From UBA11740 sp035635855 (GTDB lineage Bacteria > Acidobacteriota > Blastocatellia > Pyrinomonadales > Pyrinomonadaceae), in NCBI GenBank assembly GCA_035635855.1, contig DASQAF010000040.1:310001-374000 (forward strand): DNA of 64,000 nucleotides, in the 5' to 3' direction. Under the pieces are notes generated by a model that had not been told where the DNA came from, did not search any database, and was given only the letters and a program-made list of their open reading frames with translations. Each line of letters opens with the position of its first letter. Positions within the stretch are counted from its first letter, which is position 1. This document shows positions 1-7,584 of this stretch, piece after piece. A program made the translations under genes and the position numbers.

Positions 1-45
1 ACTGACGCCGACCATGGAATAGATGACTTTGTTTTCGGTGGTCAT
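1..45 (-). CDS. 5' end of probable ABC-F ATPase (EttA-like), cut by left edge
   Basis: Only 15 codons are present: an ATG at 45 reading leftwards off the window, giving MTTENKVIYSMVGVS. The 'IYSMVGVSK' type opening is characteristic of the ABC-F protein EttA, a ribosome-associated ATPase that gates entry into translation elongation. A GGA-containing stretch lies about ten bases upstream. With so few residues, this rests on the resemblance of the N-terminus alone. The next kilobase to the left would settle it. Confidence 0.4.
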   Translation of the reverse strand, partial: MTTENKVIYSMVGVS

Positions 46-56
46 GATTTAGCATC

Positions 57-85
57 CACAGATTACACAGATTTCGCAGATAAGG
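57..85. repeat. 'CACAGATTACACAGATT' dispersed repeat, copy 1
   Basis: A short AT-rich repeat that recurs upstream of minus-strand starts at about 2424-2445 and, degenerate, at 4197-4225. It sits just upstream of the start codon of the leftmost gene. Function unknown. Confidence 0.5.
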
Positions 86-139
86 AAAAACGAGTCGAGG
101 ATGGTGGCGAGGGATACATCGGAACCTTGACTCTTCAGG

Positions 140-330
140 TACCGGGCGAGAAGATTCCTGCGGCTCAGCCATCGGATGCGCGGCAAGTCTTTGACTTGCC
201 GAAATCGCATTACATGACTATTTATCAGGTCTCCGACCTGGAAGGGTCTGAGACCCTTTCAATGGATGAAACTCGCCCGGCAAGTCGGAGACTTGCCGCG
301 CATCAGCGTGGCCGAGCCCACAACGCAGAG
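140..330. repeat. Composite palindromic element with four internal hairpins
   Basis: The outer arms are a perfect 15-bp inverted repeat (175-189 and 290-304). Between them lie four self-contained hairpins: 182-200 (GGCAAGTC/GACTTGCC), 226-240 (CAGGTC/GACCTG), 242-258 (AAGGGTCT/AGACCCTT) and 280-298 (GGCAAGTC/GACTTGCC again). Weaker pairing continues outside the arms. No gene is seen in 46-375. The element lies 3' of the minus-strand secreted-protein gene and upstream of the leftmost gene, so it could form structure in transcripts of the former. Confidence 0.6.
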
Positions 331-375
331 AGTCAAAAGGAATCCTTGCCGAACAAGCTGATCGGCTGCTGATAC

Positions 376-1326
376 TCATTTCCTCGCGAGGCAGGCGGTT
401 AGCTCCGGTGTTTTGGTGAAGCCGCAGTTGCCGTCTCTCTGGCGCTCGCACGCGGCTTTCTGGTAACAGGCATACTCTGGCCGAAACTCACAGGTGGTAA
501 TCACATTATGATCGGAGCAGACCTGACTCGAACAGCCGGTCTTGATACACGGCTTCATTGAGCCCGTGTCCGGCGTCATGGAGTTACCGTTCGTTTTGTT
601 TCGAACGTAGGCTTGCGTCCCTCTCAGTTCGAACGATCTGCCTCCCGGACCGGTCACCACAACATTACTGCCGGTGACAATCAAACCGTCCGGCCCGGTC
701 ATCGCCGTGTTCGCGACGGCAGCGTTATTCTCTCCCAGACCCGCGCTGTCCAGTTTAACTCCGGCAATATTCCGGCTGAAGCTCGAGTTCAGTTTCGCTT
801 CGTGATGCGTAGGACAGGGAAAGGTGATGCAGCGAACTCCGCGATCGCGTACGAGATAATAAGTTCCGACAGGCTGGTTATCGCTGATCGTCATCCAGGA
901 CTCACTCACGCGCAACTCGCCGAGACTGCCGAATTGTCCGTAACGCCTGGCGACGATGCTCCCGCGCACAAGCAAATGGGCAATGTCGGTCTCTGGCTGA
1001 CCATGCCAGTCGATTTCCGCCACATAGCACTCGTTCATGAAGCGTCCATTGGCGCATCGTGTAGACGACATATTGACGCGCTTAACAAAGTAACCGCCAC
1101 ATAGCGGCGAGACACATCGGCGCAAGTCGCGTCGTAGGCTGTAGAAGGTCGAGGTCGCATCTATTGGCTCGGGTGAAACTGAAACTGATTCAGACACACC
1201 AGCGTTAACGATGTTTGGTTTCTCTAGTTTGCCTTTTACTAACTTCGGACTTGCGCCGCTGGACCAGGTCAAAGCTGCGATTGCCGCAGCTACCAGAGCC
1301 GCACGAATGTATTTGAAGTTGAGCAT
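376..1326 (-). CDS. Cys-rich secreted protein of unknown function (DUF6748-like)
   Basis: A 316-residue protein. Residues 1-25 form a signal peptide (hydrophobic ALVAAAIAALTW core, ASP-type cleavage region). The mature part has many cysteines in pairs, including CVSPLCGGY near residue 73 and RGVRCITFPCPTHHEAKL near 165. These two are similar and suggest a repeated disulphide-bonded unit. The C-terminal 60 residues are also Cys-rich. It resembles the DUF6748 type of secreted proteins, but no activity is known to me. The start follows a GAGG ribosome site that overlaps the stop codon of the 53-aa ORF just upstream (6-bp gap), so the two are probably translationally coupled. Confidence 0.7.
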   Translation of the reverse strand: MLNFKYIRAALVAAAIAALTWSSGASPKLVKGKLEKPNIVNAGVSESVSVSPEPIDATSTFYSLRRDLRRCVSPLCGGYFVKRVNMSSTRCANGRFMNECYVAEIDWHGQPETDIAHLLVRGSIVARRYGQFGSLGELRVSESWMTISDNQPVGTYYLVRDRGVRCITFPCPTHHEAKLNSSFSRNIAGVKLDSAGLGENNAAVANTAMTGPDGLIVTGSNVVVTGPGGRSFELRGTQAYVRNKTNGNSMTPDTGSMKPCIKTGCSSQVCSDHNVITTCEFRPEYACYQKAACERQRDGNCGFTKTPELTACLARK

Positions 1327-1332
1327 AGCAAG

Positions 1333-1494
1333 CTAACCTCGTTTCTTATCGGGCCTGGGAAGAAAACCGGTTTGCTGTTTGGGGTCTTTGTGGTCCTTGG
1401 GGGAAGCAGGGTTATTGTCCTGACCGGGCTTGGCTCGTTCTAATTTGTCTTTCTTTATCGTTTCTTGCAGACGCTTTTTTGCACGCTTATTCAT
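1333..1494 (-). CDS. Small basic 53-residue protein, possibly leaderless
   Basis: Reading leftwards from an ATG at 1494 gives 53 residues beginning MNKRAKKRLQET and ending PDKKRG. The product is hydrophilic and lysine/arginine-rich, with no membrane segment. A TATAAT hexamer lies at 1506-1501. It would place the transcription start at or within a few bases of the ATG, and no Shine-Dalgarno sequence is visible, so a leaderless transcript is plausible. The stop overlaps the ribosome-binding site of the following secreted-protein gene. The function is unknown. The orderly composition and coupling argue that it is real. Confidence 0.55.
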   Translation of the reverse strand: MNKRAKKRLQETIKKDKLERAKPGQDNNPASPKDHKDPKQQTGFLPRPDKKRG

Positions 1495-1500
1495 GAAGAG

Positions 1501-1506
1501 ATTATA
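1501..1506 (-). promoter_or_regulatory. Possible -10 box (TATAAT) before the 53-aa ORF
   Basis: A perfect TATAAT on the minus strand ends 6 bases before the ATG. No good -35 is seen at normal spacing; a TTGGAT occurs only 11 bases upstream. It could be an extended or leaderless-type promoter. Confidence 0.3.
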
Positions 1507-1627
1507 CCGCAGAAGAAATCCAACGCTGCTATTGGGGCTAATTGAGTCGGCCCAGCGGACGATCGATAATAGCCGACCGATTCAAAGCCTGTGTTCAAAA
1601 CCAGGAACGTGTCTCGTCAAGCTACTT

Positions 1628-1722
1628 TACCGCAGAGGACGCCGAGGTTTCGCAAAGGACGGAGAGAAGAATTGTCCTTTGACGTACCTCTGCGAGTACC
1701 TCAGCATCCTCTGCGTTTAGAA
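1628..1722. repeat. 'CCGCAGAGG...CCTCTGCG' palindromic repeat, copy 1
   Basis: Begins ACCGCAGAGGACGCCGAGG and ends with its approximate reverse complement CCTCAGCATCCTCTGCG, so the whole forms a long imperfect hairpin. Related copies lie at 49266-49390 and inside the TolC gene at 51838-51930; partial ones are near 10258-10315 and 33733-33765. It lies 3' of the Skp-like gene and may end up in its transcript. The rest of 1507-1738 holds no gene I can support. Confidence 0.6.
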
Positions 1723-1738
1723 ATCGTTACGTTACTCA

Positions 1739-2389
1739 TCATGGTCGTGGTGGCGGACCCGTCCGCGGATTCTTACTGTTGAAATCGGCAATGAAAGCCT
1801 GCGTCAGATCGACCGCCGGCACCGCAGTCAGAATTGCCGGCAGCAGCTTACTCAGGTCGAGCGTCATGGTGACGCCGCGCTGGCGGGCAAACTGATCGAT
1901 TGCCATCCCTATCTGTTTGGAAATCGGAGCCACGACTTGCTGGTATCGTTTCGTAATATCCTCATCCAGGCGTTCCTTCTTTGTTTGCAGCTCGAGTTGC
2001 AGGCTTTCCCCTTGCTGTTGCTGCGCCTGAATTGTTTTCTGATCAGGTACCGGTGCTTTACTTAGCGTTTGGATTTCATTGGCCAGTGCGTCGAGGCGGT
2101 TCTGCAGGTTTTGCAACTCATCCGTGCGCGGCTTGAACTCAGCCTGGACAGATTTGGCCGCGTCGACATAGCGAAAAATTCCATTCTTCTCGTCGCCGAA
2201 CATGACGGTGTCAATCAAGGCAATCCTGCTTTCCGGCACGGGCGCATTGATCGCGGCCGGCGTCGCCACCGGTCTCGGCAAGGGTGTAGGCGTCGGTCTG
2301 GGCGCGGTGGTTTGCGGACGCGTCTGGCCGTTGACCGTAAAAGCCATCGTGGCAATCAATATGAATGGACCAAAAATCAGTCTTCTCAT
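1739..2389 (-). CDS. Skp/OmpH-like periplasmic chaperone
   Basis: Skp (OmpH) proteins are periplasmic holdases that keep unfolded outer-membrane proteins soluble. This one has a signal peptide ending near VNGQ, a proline-rich linker (about residues 25-45, PTPTPLPRP), then a long charged coiled coil (about 70-170, Q/E/K-rich). It closes with a short globular C-terminus and a P-rich tail. I chose the ATG at 2389 because it has an AGGAGA ribosome site 5-6 bases upstream; a longer frame opens at 2425. The length of 216 residues is somewhat above the roughly 160 of E. coli Skp because of the linker and tail. The pattern supports the OmpH family but not a gene name. Confidence 0.7.
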   Translation of the reverse strand: MRRLIFGPFILIATMAFTVNGQTRPQTTAPRPTPTPLPRPVATPAAINAPVPESRIALIDTVMFGDEKNGIFRYVDAAKSVQAEFKPRTDELQNLQNRLDALANEIQTLSKAPVPDQKTIQAQQQQGESLQLELQTKKERLDEDITKRYQQVVAPISKQIGMAIDQFARQRGVTMTLDLSKLLPAILTAVPAVDLTQAFIADFNSKNPRTGPPPRP

Positions 2390-2423
2390 GGCTTCTCCTG
2401 AATAGTGTTGATGGATTCTGTTC

Positions 2424-2445
2424 ACAGATTACACAGATTGTGACG
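2424..2445. repeat. 'CACAGATTACACAGATT' dispersed repeat, copy 2
   Basis: Same core as at 57-85, directly upstream of the Skp-like gene and 3' of the next minus-strand gene. Confidence 0.5.
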
Positions 2446-2472
2446 AGAAGGAAAAAGCGGAGTGGTGACGGG

Positions 2473-2892
2473 TCATTGCTTTCTCAACAAGCCGAGAACA
2501 GCCGTCAAAACGCCAGCCGTTTCCGTTAGGGCGAGCAAGACTGCGGTCACCACAAACGGCGCGGACCAGGCATGTAATCCAAACGAGGCGACATTGTCGG
2601 TGCCGGTCGCAATGAAATGATAGTAGCCGCCGAAAATCAGAGAGCCCAGCATTGAAAATAAGAGCAGCAGGAAACCGCTGCGCGCGCCTCGCCAAAGCAG
2701 GAAACCTGAGACCAGAGGCAACGCGCTGATCACCACCAGTACATAAACCGTCTGCCAGGTTTTCAGAGCAATATGCAGATCGAGGTGCGCGGCGCCGTGG
2801 ACGACGCTGACAATGAAGTGAAGCGCGACGAGGATCACGCCGAGACTGGCAATTGGAGCGGGGACATTCCTGTCCGCCAGCGTGCGGAGCAC
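2473..2892 (-). CDS. Small four-helix membrane protein, unknown function
   Basis: About 139 residues with four hydrophobic segments: VILVALHFIVSVV, VYVLVVISALPLVSGFLLW, FLLLLFSMLGSLIFGGYY and FVVTAVLLALTETAGVLTAVLGLL. The GTG at 2892 is the likely start because GGAGG (minus strand of 2901-2905) lies eight bases upstream; the frame can be opened further to a TTG at 2913. The first 15 or so codons run through one arm of a palindromic repeat (2862-2878). Histidines within or at the ends of helices (HFIVSVVHGAAH, YYHF) might bind metal, but that is a guess. Confidence 0.6.
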   Translation of the reverse strand: MLRTLADRNVPAPIASLGVILVALHFIVSVVHGAAHLDLHIALKTWQTVYVLVVISALPLVSGFLLWRGARSGFLLLLFSMLGSLIFGGYYHFIATGTDNVASFGLHAWSAPFVVTAVLLALTETAGVLTAVLGLLRKQ

Positions 2893-3012
2893 GTTAAGTT
2901 CCTCCCCACCCAAGGCGCCCGATCAATATTCGCGCTGCGCGCTCAGGCAATATGGCGCTAAAGAGTATTCGCGCCCGGCGCGCTTGGGCGGACAGGGATG
3001 TCCGCGCTCCGC
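2857..3012. repeat. Palindromic repeat overlapping the start of the membrane-protein gene
   Basis: GGACATTCCTGTCCGCC at 2862-2878 recurs inverted at 2987-3003 with one mismatch. Each arm is itself partly self-complementary (GGACA...TGTCC). The left arm is read as codons of the small membrane protein. The space between, and the stretch to the next gene, holds no other ORF. Confidence 0.55.
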
Positions 3013-3044
3013 TAAAGGTTTCCACACGCCGCTTCATTCAAAGC

Positions 3045-4187
3045 CTACAGCAGCAGTACATCGACTCGATGCGCGTGGACCATCTCTTCGCAGGGCGACC
3101 AGGCGAAAATCGTGAAGCGTCCGTCCTGTGAGGCCACCAGCGCCAGCGCATCGCGCTGATCGTAGATGAACTGTGCGGCCGACAGGTGGCGCGTGCCGCC
3201 GTGCTGCACCGGGGGAACCACGACGGCCTGATTCCCGACGATGGGTTGCGTGAGCACCATTTGCTCAACCGACGCGGAACCTGCCGCGCGCTGAATCTTT
3301 ACGCCGAAGGCCACCACTTCATACTGATCCGTGATCACGGTAGCGCCGTCAACCGCGGTCAGACCGGCGATACTCTCCACTGAGCTGCGTACCGAAGACT
3401 GCCAATCGTTTTCACTTTCGGGGCTGGGACTGTTCCTGATCAAATTGGCGAGCTTCGAATATGGAGGTGCGACCGAGTAAAGGATCGGGTGCACGATCGA
3501 AGTTCGCCACTGTTCCTTTTCTGCCGGCACGACCAGCAGCGTGCCACCGTGTCCGTGGGCCCGCATAGACGCCGCCATTTGCACGAGCACATTCACCGAA
3601 TCATCCCAGGTAGCGGGCGCGGTGAACGCGCGCAACGATTTGATCAGGTCCGGGCAGTCGGGCAGACTCGCGCCTTGCTCATCCACAATCTTCACTTGTT
3701 CGCCTTTGAGGACGGCGACGTTGGCAAACTTTCCAAAACCATCGATGCGCCGGTGCTTGATTACCAACTGTCCGGGTTCGACGTCCTCAAGCACAAACCC
3801 CAGGCTCGGAATCAGACGGGTCGCTCCCCAAACGTATAGGTCATTAGCGTCGCCCCAAACACCGAGATGAATTCCGGGGCGCTCAACCGCGGGCGCGAGT
3901 TTTGTCAGTACCGCCGGCGTCAGGGGCAGACGCTCCGCAAACATCAACGGCTGGCCCGCTTGCTCGGGCGGCAGAAAGGCGAGCGAGATTTTCGGAAAGC
4001 GACCTTCCTCGGGCCGAAAGCTGGACCAGAAACCGGCGTCGATGATCGCTTCAATGGTGCCGGCATCCGGAGCATGTGCAAGTTTCTGCTCGCCCCGCCG
4101 GCGCGCTTCGGCCAGATGCCGAGCAAAATGAGCTTCGATAGTAGCAGCGACGGCCCGGGCCGCCTGATAAGTTGGTTCGCGAGTCAT
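3045..4187 (-). CDS. DisA_N/DAC-superfamily-like protein, probable sensor type
   Basis: A soluble 380-residue protein without membrane segments. The C-terminal part carries the two signatures of diadenylate cyclase (DAC) domains in the right order: DGA at 280-282 (VDGATVITDQ) and GGTRHLSAA at 330-338, matching the canonical GTRHRAA. Canonical DACs make the second messenger c-di-AMP. Here the RHR motif reads RHL, and the first 190 residues are a different domain. That looks like the degenerate, DACN-type sensor members of the superfamily that may bind nucleotide without cyclising it. The ATG at 4187 is the only sensible start. Family membership is moderately sure; whether it makes c-di-AMP is open. 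Confidence 0.6.
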   Translation of the reverse strand: MTREPTYQAARAVAATIEAHFARHLAEARRRGEQKLAHAPDAGTIEAIIDAGFWSSFRPEEGRFPKISLAFLPPEQAGQPLMFAERLPLTPAVLTKLAPAVERPGIHLGVWGDANDLYVWGATRLIPSLGFVLEDVEPGQLVIKHRRIDGFGKFANVAVLKGEQVKIVDEQGASLPDCPDLIKSLRAFTAPATWDDSVNVLVQMAASMRAHGHGGTLLVVPAEKEQWRTSIVHPILYSVAPPYSKLANLIRNSPSPESENDWQSSVRSSVESIAGLTAVDGATVITDQYEVVAFGVKIQRAAGSASVEQMVLTQPIVGNQAVVVPPVQHGGTRHLSAAQFIYDQRDALALVASQDGRFTIFAWSPCEEMVHAHRVDVLLL

Positions 4188-4196
4188 AACGACTGT

Positions 4197-4225
4197 CCCC
4201 AGATTACACAGGTTTTGGAAATAAG
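4197..4225. repeat. 'CAGATTACACAGGTT' degenerate repeat, copy 3
   Basis: A diverged copy of the 57-85 repeat just upstream of the DAC-like gene, as with the other copies upstream of minus-strand starts. Confidence 0.4.
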
Positions 4226-4274
4226 AAAAAAGCAGAGCCGAATCTGGTTTTCGTAATTTCTTTCAACTTAGTTA

Positions 4275-4345
4275 AGAGCGATCCACGAAAACACCGAAAC
4301 CGAACGAAAACCTATTGGGCGCTTCGTGTTGTTTCGTGGAGCGTT
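4275..4345. repeat. 'GATCCACGAA...TTCGTGGA' palindromic repeat, copy 1
   Basis: Left arm AAGAGCGATCCACGAAAACAC and right arm GTGTTGTTTCGTGGAGCG are inverted. Copies of the same family lie at 7835-7930 and 15341-15412. It sits between the divergent DAC-like and EgtD-like genes. Confidence 0.6.
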
Positions 4346-4405
4346 TTCCTGACAAGCCGATCTTTGGCCGTCTGGCCCGTCCTTTCTGTTCCTGTCTGGC
4401 CCGCG

Positions 4406-4411
4406 TATAAT
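4406..4411 (+). promoter_or_regulatory. Probable -10 box (TATAAT) for the EgtD-like gene
   Basis: A perfect TATAAT, 65 bp before the GTG start at 4476, with a poor -35 (TTTCTG) 17 bp upstream. It overlaps the ATG at 4410, which argues against that ATG being the start codon. Confidence 0.4.
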
Positions 4412-4475
4412 GCGCGCACATCTCAACTCAAATCGAATTTCTGTTCCAAGTACCAGGCAGCAGCGGAGAAACCCG

Positions 4476-5483
4476 GTGGCGGAATCAAAACTAGAGCCGA
4501 CCGCGCGATTGATCATTCACGATCTGGCACGCCACAACGGGCAGGCTGATTTCGCCCGCGACGTTCTGGAGGGACTCTCTAATAAACCCAGGCACCTGTT
4601 CCCCAAGTACCTTTACGACCCGCTGGGCTCGCAACTGTTCGAAGCCATTTGCCACGTTGACGAGTATTACTTGACGCGCACCGAGCGTCAGATTCTCACG
4701 AGTCATGCCGACGAAATCGTCGCTACGATCCCTGAGTGCCGGACACTGATCGAACTCGGAAGCGGCAGCGCTGAAAAAACCCGAAAAATTATCGAAGCAT
4801 TGATGAGGAAACGGCGCGAGTTGCTTTTTATTCCGGTGGACATTTCGGCATCCGCGCTTGAGGAGAGTTCCCGTTCGCTGCTGCAATCTTATCCAGGCCT
4901 GACAATCCGGGCTTATGCGGCCGACTATTTCGACGGATTGGCGGCGATAAAACCGCTGCACGGTGGGCCCGCATTGGTGCTGTTTCTCGGATCAAATATC
5001 GGAAATTTCGAGAAGGCTGAGGCGGTCACATTTCTGCGGACCATTCGCAGCGTGCTGCGCAGAGAGGATGCACTGCTGTTGGGCGCCGACTTGAAAAAGG
5101 ATCGAGCGACGCTCGAGGCCGCTTACAACGACTCGCTGGGAGTAACCCGCGCGTTTATTGTGAATGAACTGGCGCGGATCAATCGCGAACTCGATGGGGA
5201 CTTTGACCTGTGGGCGTTCGGATTACGGTCGGTTTATAACGAAGCCGCCGGCCGCGTCGAAGTTTATGTCGAGAGTTTGCGATCGCAGACGGTCACCATT
5301 CGCGGTCTGAACCTGTCATTGTCGCTCGAAGCCGGCGAGCGAATTCACATGGAGCAGTCGTACAAGTACAACCTGGAAGAACTGGGAGCGTTGGCTTCGC
5401 AGAGTGGATTTGAGCTGACGCGAACCTGGCTGGACGATCAATCCCGTTTCAGCAGCAACCTTTTGCGGGCGCGCGAAACATGA
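4476..5483 (+). CDS. egtD: EgtD-like L-histidine N-alpha-methyltransferase
   Basis: EgtD trimethylates histidine to hercynine, the first step of ergothioneine synthesis, using S-adenosylmethionine. The family's landmarks are here: PKYLYDPLGSQLFEAIC near the N-terminus (substrate pocket), YYLTRTE, the SAM-binding LIELGSGSAEKT, VPVDIS, and FLGSNIGNF in the middle. The GTG at 4476 gives 335 residues, close to the usual 320, and has GGAG seven bases upstream. A longer frame opens at 4410, inside the probable promoter. No egtB sulfoxide synthase is adjacent, so the pathway cannot be confirmed. Plain homologues acting on other amines exist. It converges on the CNNM-type gene with only four bases between the stops. 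Confidence 0.8.
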   Translation: MAESKLEPTARLIIHDLARHNGQADFARDVLEGLSNKPRHLFPKYLYDPLGSQLFEAICHVDEYYLTRTERQILTSHADEIVATIPECRTLIELGSGSAEKTRKIIEALMRKRRELLFIPVDISASALEESSRSLLQSYPGLTIRAYAADYFDGLAAIKPLHGGPALVLFLGSNIGNFEKAEAVTFLRTIRSVLRREDALLLGADLKKDRATLEAAYNDSLGVTRAFIVNELARINRELDGDFDLWAFGLRSVYNEAAGRVEVYVESLRSQTVTIRGLNLSLSLEAGERIHMEQSYKYNLEELGALASQSGFELTRTWLDDQSRFSSNLLRARET

Positions 5484-5487
5484 TTTC

Positions 5488-6912
5488 CTAACGCCCCGCG
5501 TTGACCGCACTACTCGCGGTTTCAACAGTCGTCTCTGCTTCCTTCTCAGGCAGTTCAAGCCGCACGCTCACCAACCGCCGGCGTTCGACTTTCTCAACAT
5601 GGAAACGCAGCCCTTCATAGTCAATTACTTCACCCGCTTGCAGTACGTGTCCAGCTTTGGTCATCAGGAATCCGCCGATAGTGGTATAGGCTTCCGATTC
5701 AGGAATCGAAATTTTCAAACGACGATTGAGATCGCGAACTGCCAGCGCGCCCTCGAGCAAATAATTTCGCTCGTCAAGCAATGTAATTTGCTCGTTTACT
5801 TCCTCGTCATGCTCGTCAGAGATGTCGCCTACTATTTCTTCGAGTAAATCCTCGAGTGTGATGATGCCTTCGACGCCGCCGTGCTCGTCCACCACAAAAC
5901 CGAAATGCGATTTCGCTTTCTGCATCTGGCGCAGGACATCTTCCAGCCGGGCCGTGTCTACAACGTACATCGGAGGTTGGAGCACATATTCGAGTTGAAA
6001 ATCCTCGGGCCGCAAAAGATACGGCATCAAGTCCTTGCTATGAATGAAACCGATCACGTTGTCCAGCGAACCGCTAAAGACAGGCAGCCGCGAATAACGA
6101 TGCTGCTGAAACGCACGCGTAATGTCTTCGACCGAGCAGTCGGCCGAGATCGCGGCGATTTGCGGACGAGGCACCATCGCTTCGCGCACGAGCGTGTCGG
6201 AAAACTCAAAGACCCGATGAATCAAGCGGCGCTCTTCTGCGCGCAGATGGCCACTCTCGCGAGAGATATCGATTAATTGCCGCAGCTCGGCTTCGCTGTA
6301 GACGGCCGCATGTTGCAGCGAAGACTTCAAGCCTATAAGCCGGCCCAGGGTAGATCCGGTACGATTGAAGATCCAGAGCGGCCAGCGAAAAACTTTGGCA
6401 AATATCTCGAGCGGGCGAGCGACAATTAGCGCGAGGGCTTCGGCGCGTTCGAGCGCGACCATTTTAGGCATCAATTCGCCGAGAACGATGTGCAGGAAGG
6501 TGATCGCGGCAAACGCGATAATGATGGCGAACACGTGAGCGACAGCGCCGGCGCGGCCTGCGGATGCGATGCTGGAAGCAATCGGTTGCAGCATCGCGGC
6601 GACCGTAGGTTCTCCAATCCATCCCAACGCCAGCGAAGCGATCGTAATTCCCAGTTGAGTTGCTGAAATGAAGGAGGTGGGGTCGCTGATCAAGCGCAGC
6701 CCAGCTTGTGCGCGCCGGCTGCCGGCAGCAGCTCGGGCTTCGAGCCGCGGGCGTCGCACCGATACCAGGGCGAATTCCGCCCCCACAAAGAACCCGTTAG
6801 CAGCTACGAAAAAAAGTACCGCGGCGAGCTTAGCGAGAACAATGATCAGAGTAGTTGAAGGCTGGGGGTCGCCCACCAAAAAGGCCTGGAAATAACTAGC
6901 AGGATCGTCCAT
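5488..6912 (-). CDS. CNNM/CorC (hemolysin C) family membrane protein with CBS pair
   Basis: A 474-residue protein with the standard order of the family. The DUF21/CNNM membrane domain (about 20-200) has the NGFFVGAEFALVSVRRPRLE opening and helices such as FAIIIAFAAITFLHIVLGEL. Two CBS motifs follow (about 225-350, MVPRPQIAAI and YVVDTARLEDVL), then a CorC_HlyC domain (about 375-455, GGFLMTKAGHVLQAGEVI). Relatives are linked to magnesium or cobalt efflux and magnesium homeostasis in the inner membrane, with the CBS pair sensing nucleotide. The old name hemolysin C is misleading. No neighbours suggest a more specific role. Confidence 0.85.
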   Translation of the reverse strand: MDDPASYFQAFLVGDPQPSTTLIIVLAKLAAVLFFVAANGFFVGAEFALVSVRRPRLEARAAAGSRRAQAGLRLISDPTSFISATQLGITIASLALGWIGEPTVAAMLQPIASSIASAGRAGAVAHVFAIIIAFAAITFLHIVLGELMPKMVALERAEALALIVARPLEIFAKVFRWPLWIFNRTGSTLGRLIGLKSSLQHAAVYSEAELRQLIDISRESGHLRAEERRLIHRVFEFSDTLVREAMVPRPQIAAISADCSVEDITRAFQQHRYSRLPVFSGSLDNVIGFIHSKDLMPYLLRPEDFQLEYVLQPPMYVVDTARLEDVLRQMQKAKSHFGFVVDEHGGVEGIITLEDLLEEIVGDISDEHDEEVNEQITLLDERNYLLEGALAVRDLNRRLKISIPESEAYTTIGGFLMTKAGHVLQAGEVIDYEGLRFHVEKVERRRLVSVRLELPEKEAETTVETASSAVNAGR

Positions 6913-7035
6913 TGCTTATTCGACAAAAGCGGGAGTTGCTTTGCGAGACATCATATCACGACGCTCGCCTGACATCATGGAGAGCGGAGATACGAGGCGG
7001 CCTTGGCGTCGGCGGATGATTGATTTTGTCGGGTT

Positions 7036-7584
7036 TCAATGGGCGCCGGCAGCGGCGACTCGCGGCCGACCATCGGCCCGGCGCTCGTGACGAGAGCAAG
7101 CCTGTACCAGCGCTTGATCGACGCGCGGCTCGATGTTGCATTCGGGCTGGCGGCAAACGGCAGCGAGTTCGGAAACCACCAGGTAGCGGGACCGCTCGAG
7201 CATCCTTTGCTCGCGAAACGAAAGCGGTTTGATATGGCTGAGATAATTAAGATGCTTGAGCACCTCGGCCACCTCAAAGATATTGCCAGTGCGCATCTTG
7301 TCGGAAAAATCTTTGAAACGATCTTTCCAGTCGTGAGCAGGCGTCGCAAAGTCTCCACCCAGGACTTTGAACAGCGACTCGCACTCGACGGAAGAGATCG
7401 GGCGACGCAATCCAACCTCAGACGCGTTGGAAACGGGAACCAGCACCAGGGAATTGGTTGCGGCCAGTCGAAGCGTGTAGAAGGGCAGCGCTATCGCGCC
7501 GATTTGCTTCTGTTCGATTTGTTCGATTGTACCGATACCATGATTGGGGTAAACAACTTTCTGGCCGACCTTGAAGCCTACCAT
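7036..7584 (-). CDS. CarD family transcription regulator
   Basis: CarD/CdnL-type proteins bind RNA polymerase beta subunit and stabilise open promoter complexes, acting on stable-RNA and stress genes. The N-terminal RNA polymerase-interacting domain is plain: FKVGQKVVYPNHGIGTIEQI, with FYTLRL and LVLVPV strands following. A helical C-terminal domain follows (about 75-150, WKDRFKDFSDKMRTGNIFEV and LSFREQRMLERSRYLVVSEL). The last 35 residues are R/A-rich and outside the usual domain. The ATG at 7584 has a GGAGGTGGAA ribosome site; a GTG six bases earlier is also possible. At 182 residues it is within the family range (about 160-190). It is a single gene flanked by unrelated genes. Confidence 0.85.
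   Translation of the reverse strand: MVGFKVGQKVVYPNHGIGTIEQIEQKQIGAIALPFYTLRLAATNSLVLVPVSNASEVGLRRPISSVECESLFKVLGGDFATPAHDWKDRFKDFSDKMRTGNIFEVAEVLKHLNYLSHIKPLSFREQRMLERSRYLVVSELAAVCRQPECNIEPRVDQALVQACSRHERRADGRPRVAAAGAH

Noticed and set aside
613..1104. Plus-strand ORF of 163 residues
   Set aside because: It lies opposite the secreted Cys-rich gene, which has a signal peptide and ribosome site; no such signs here.
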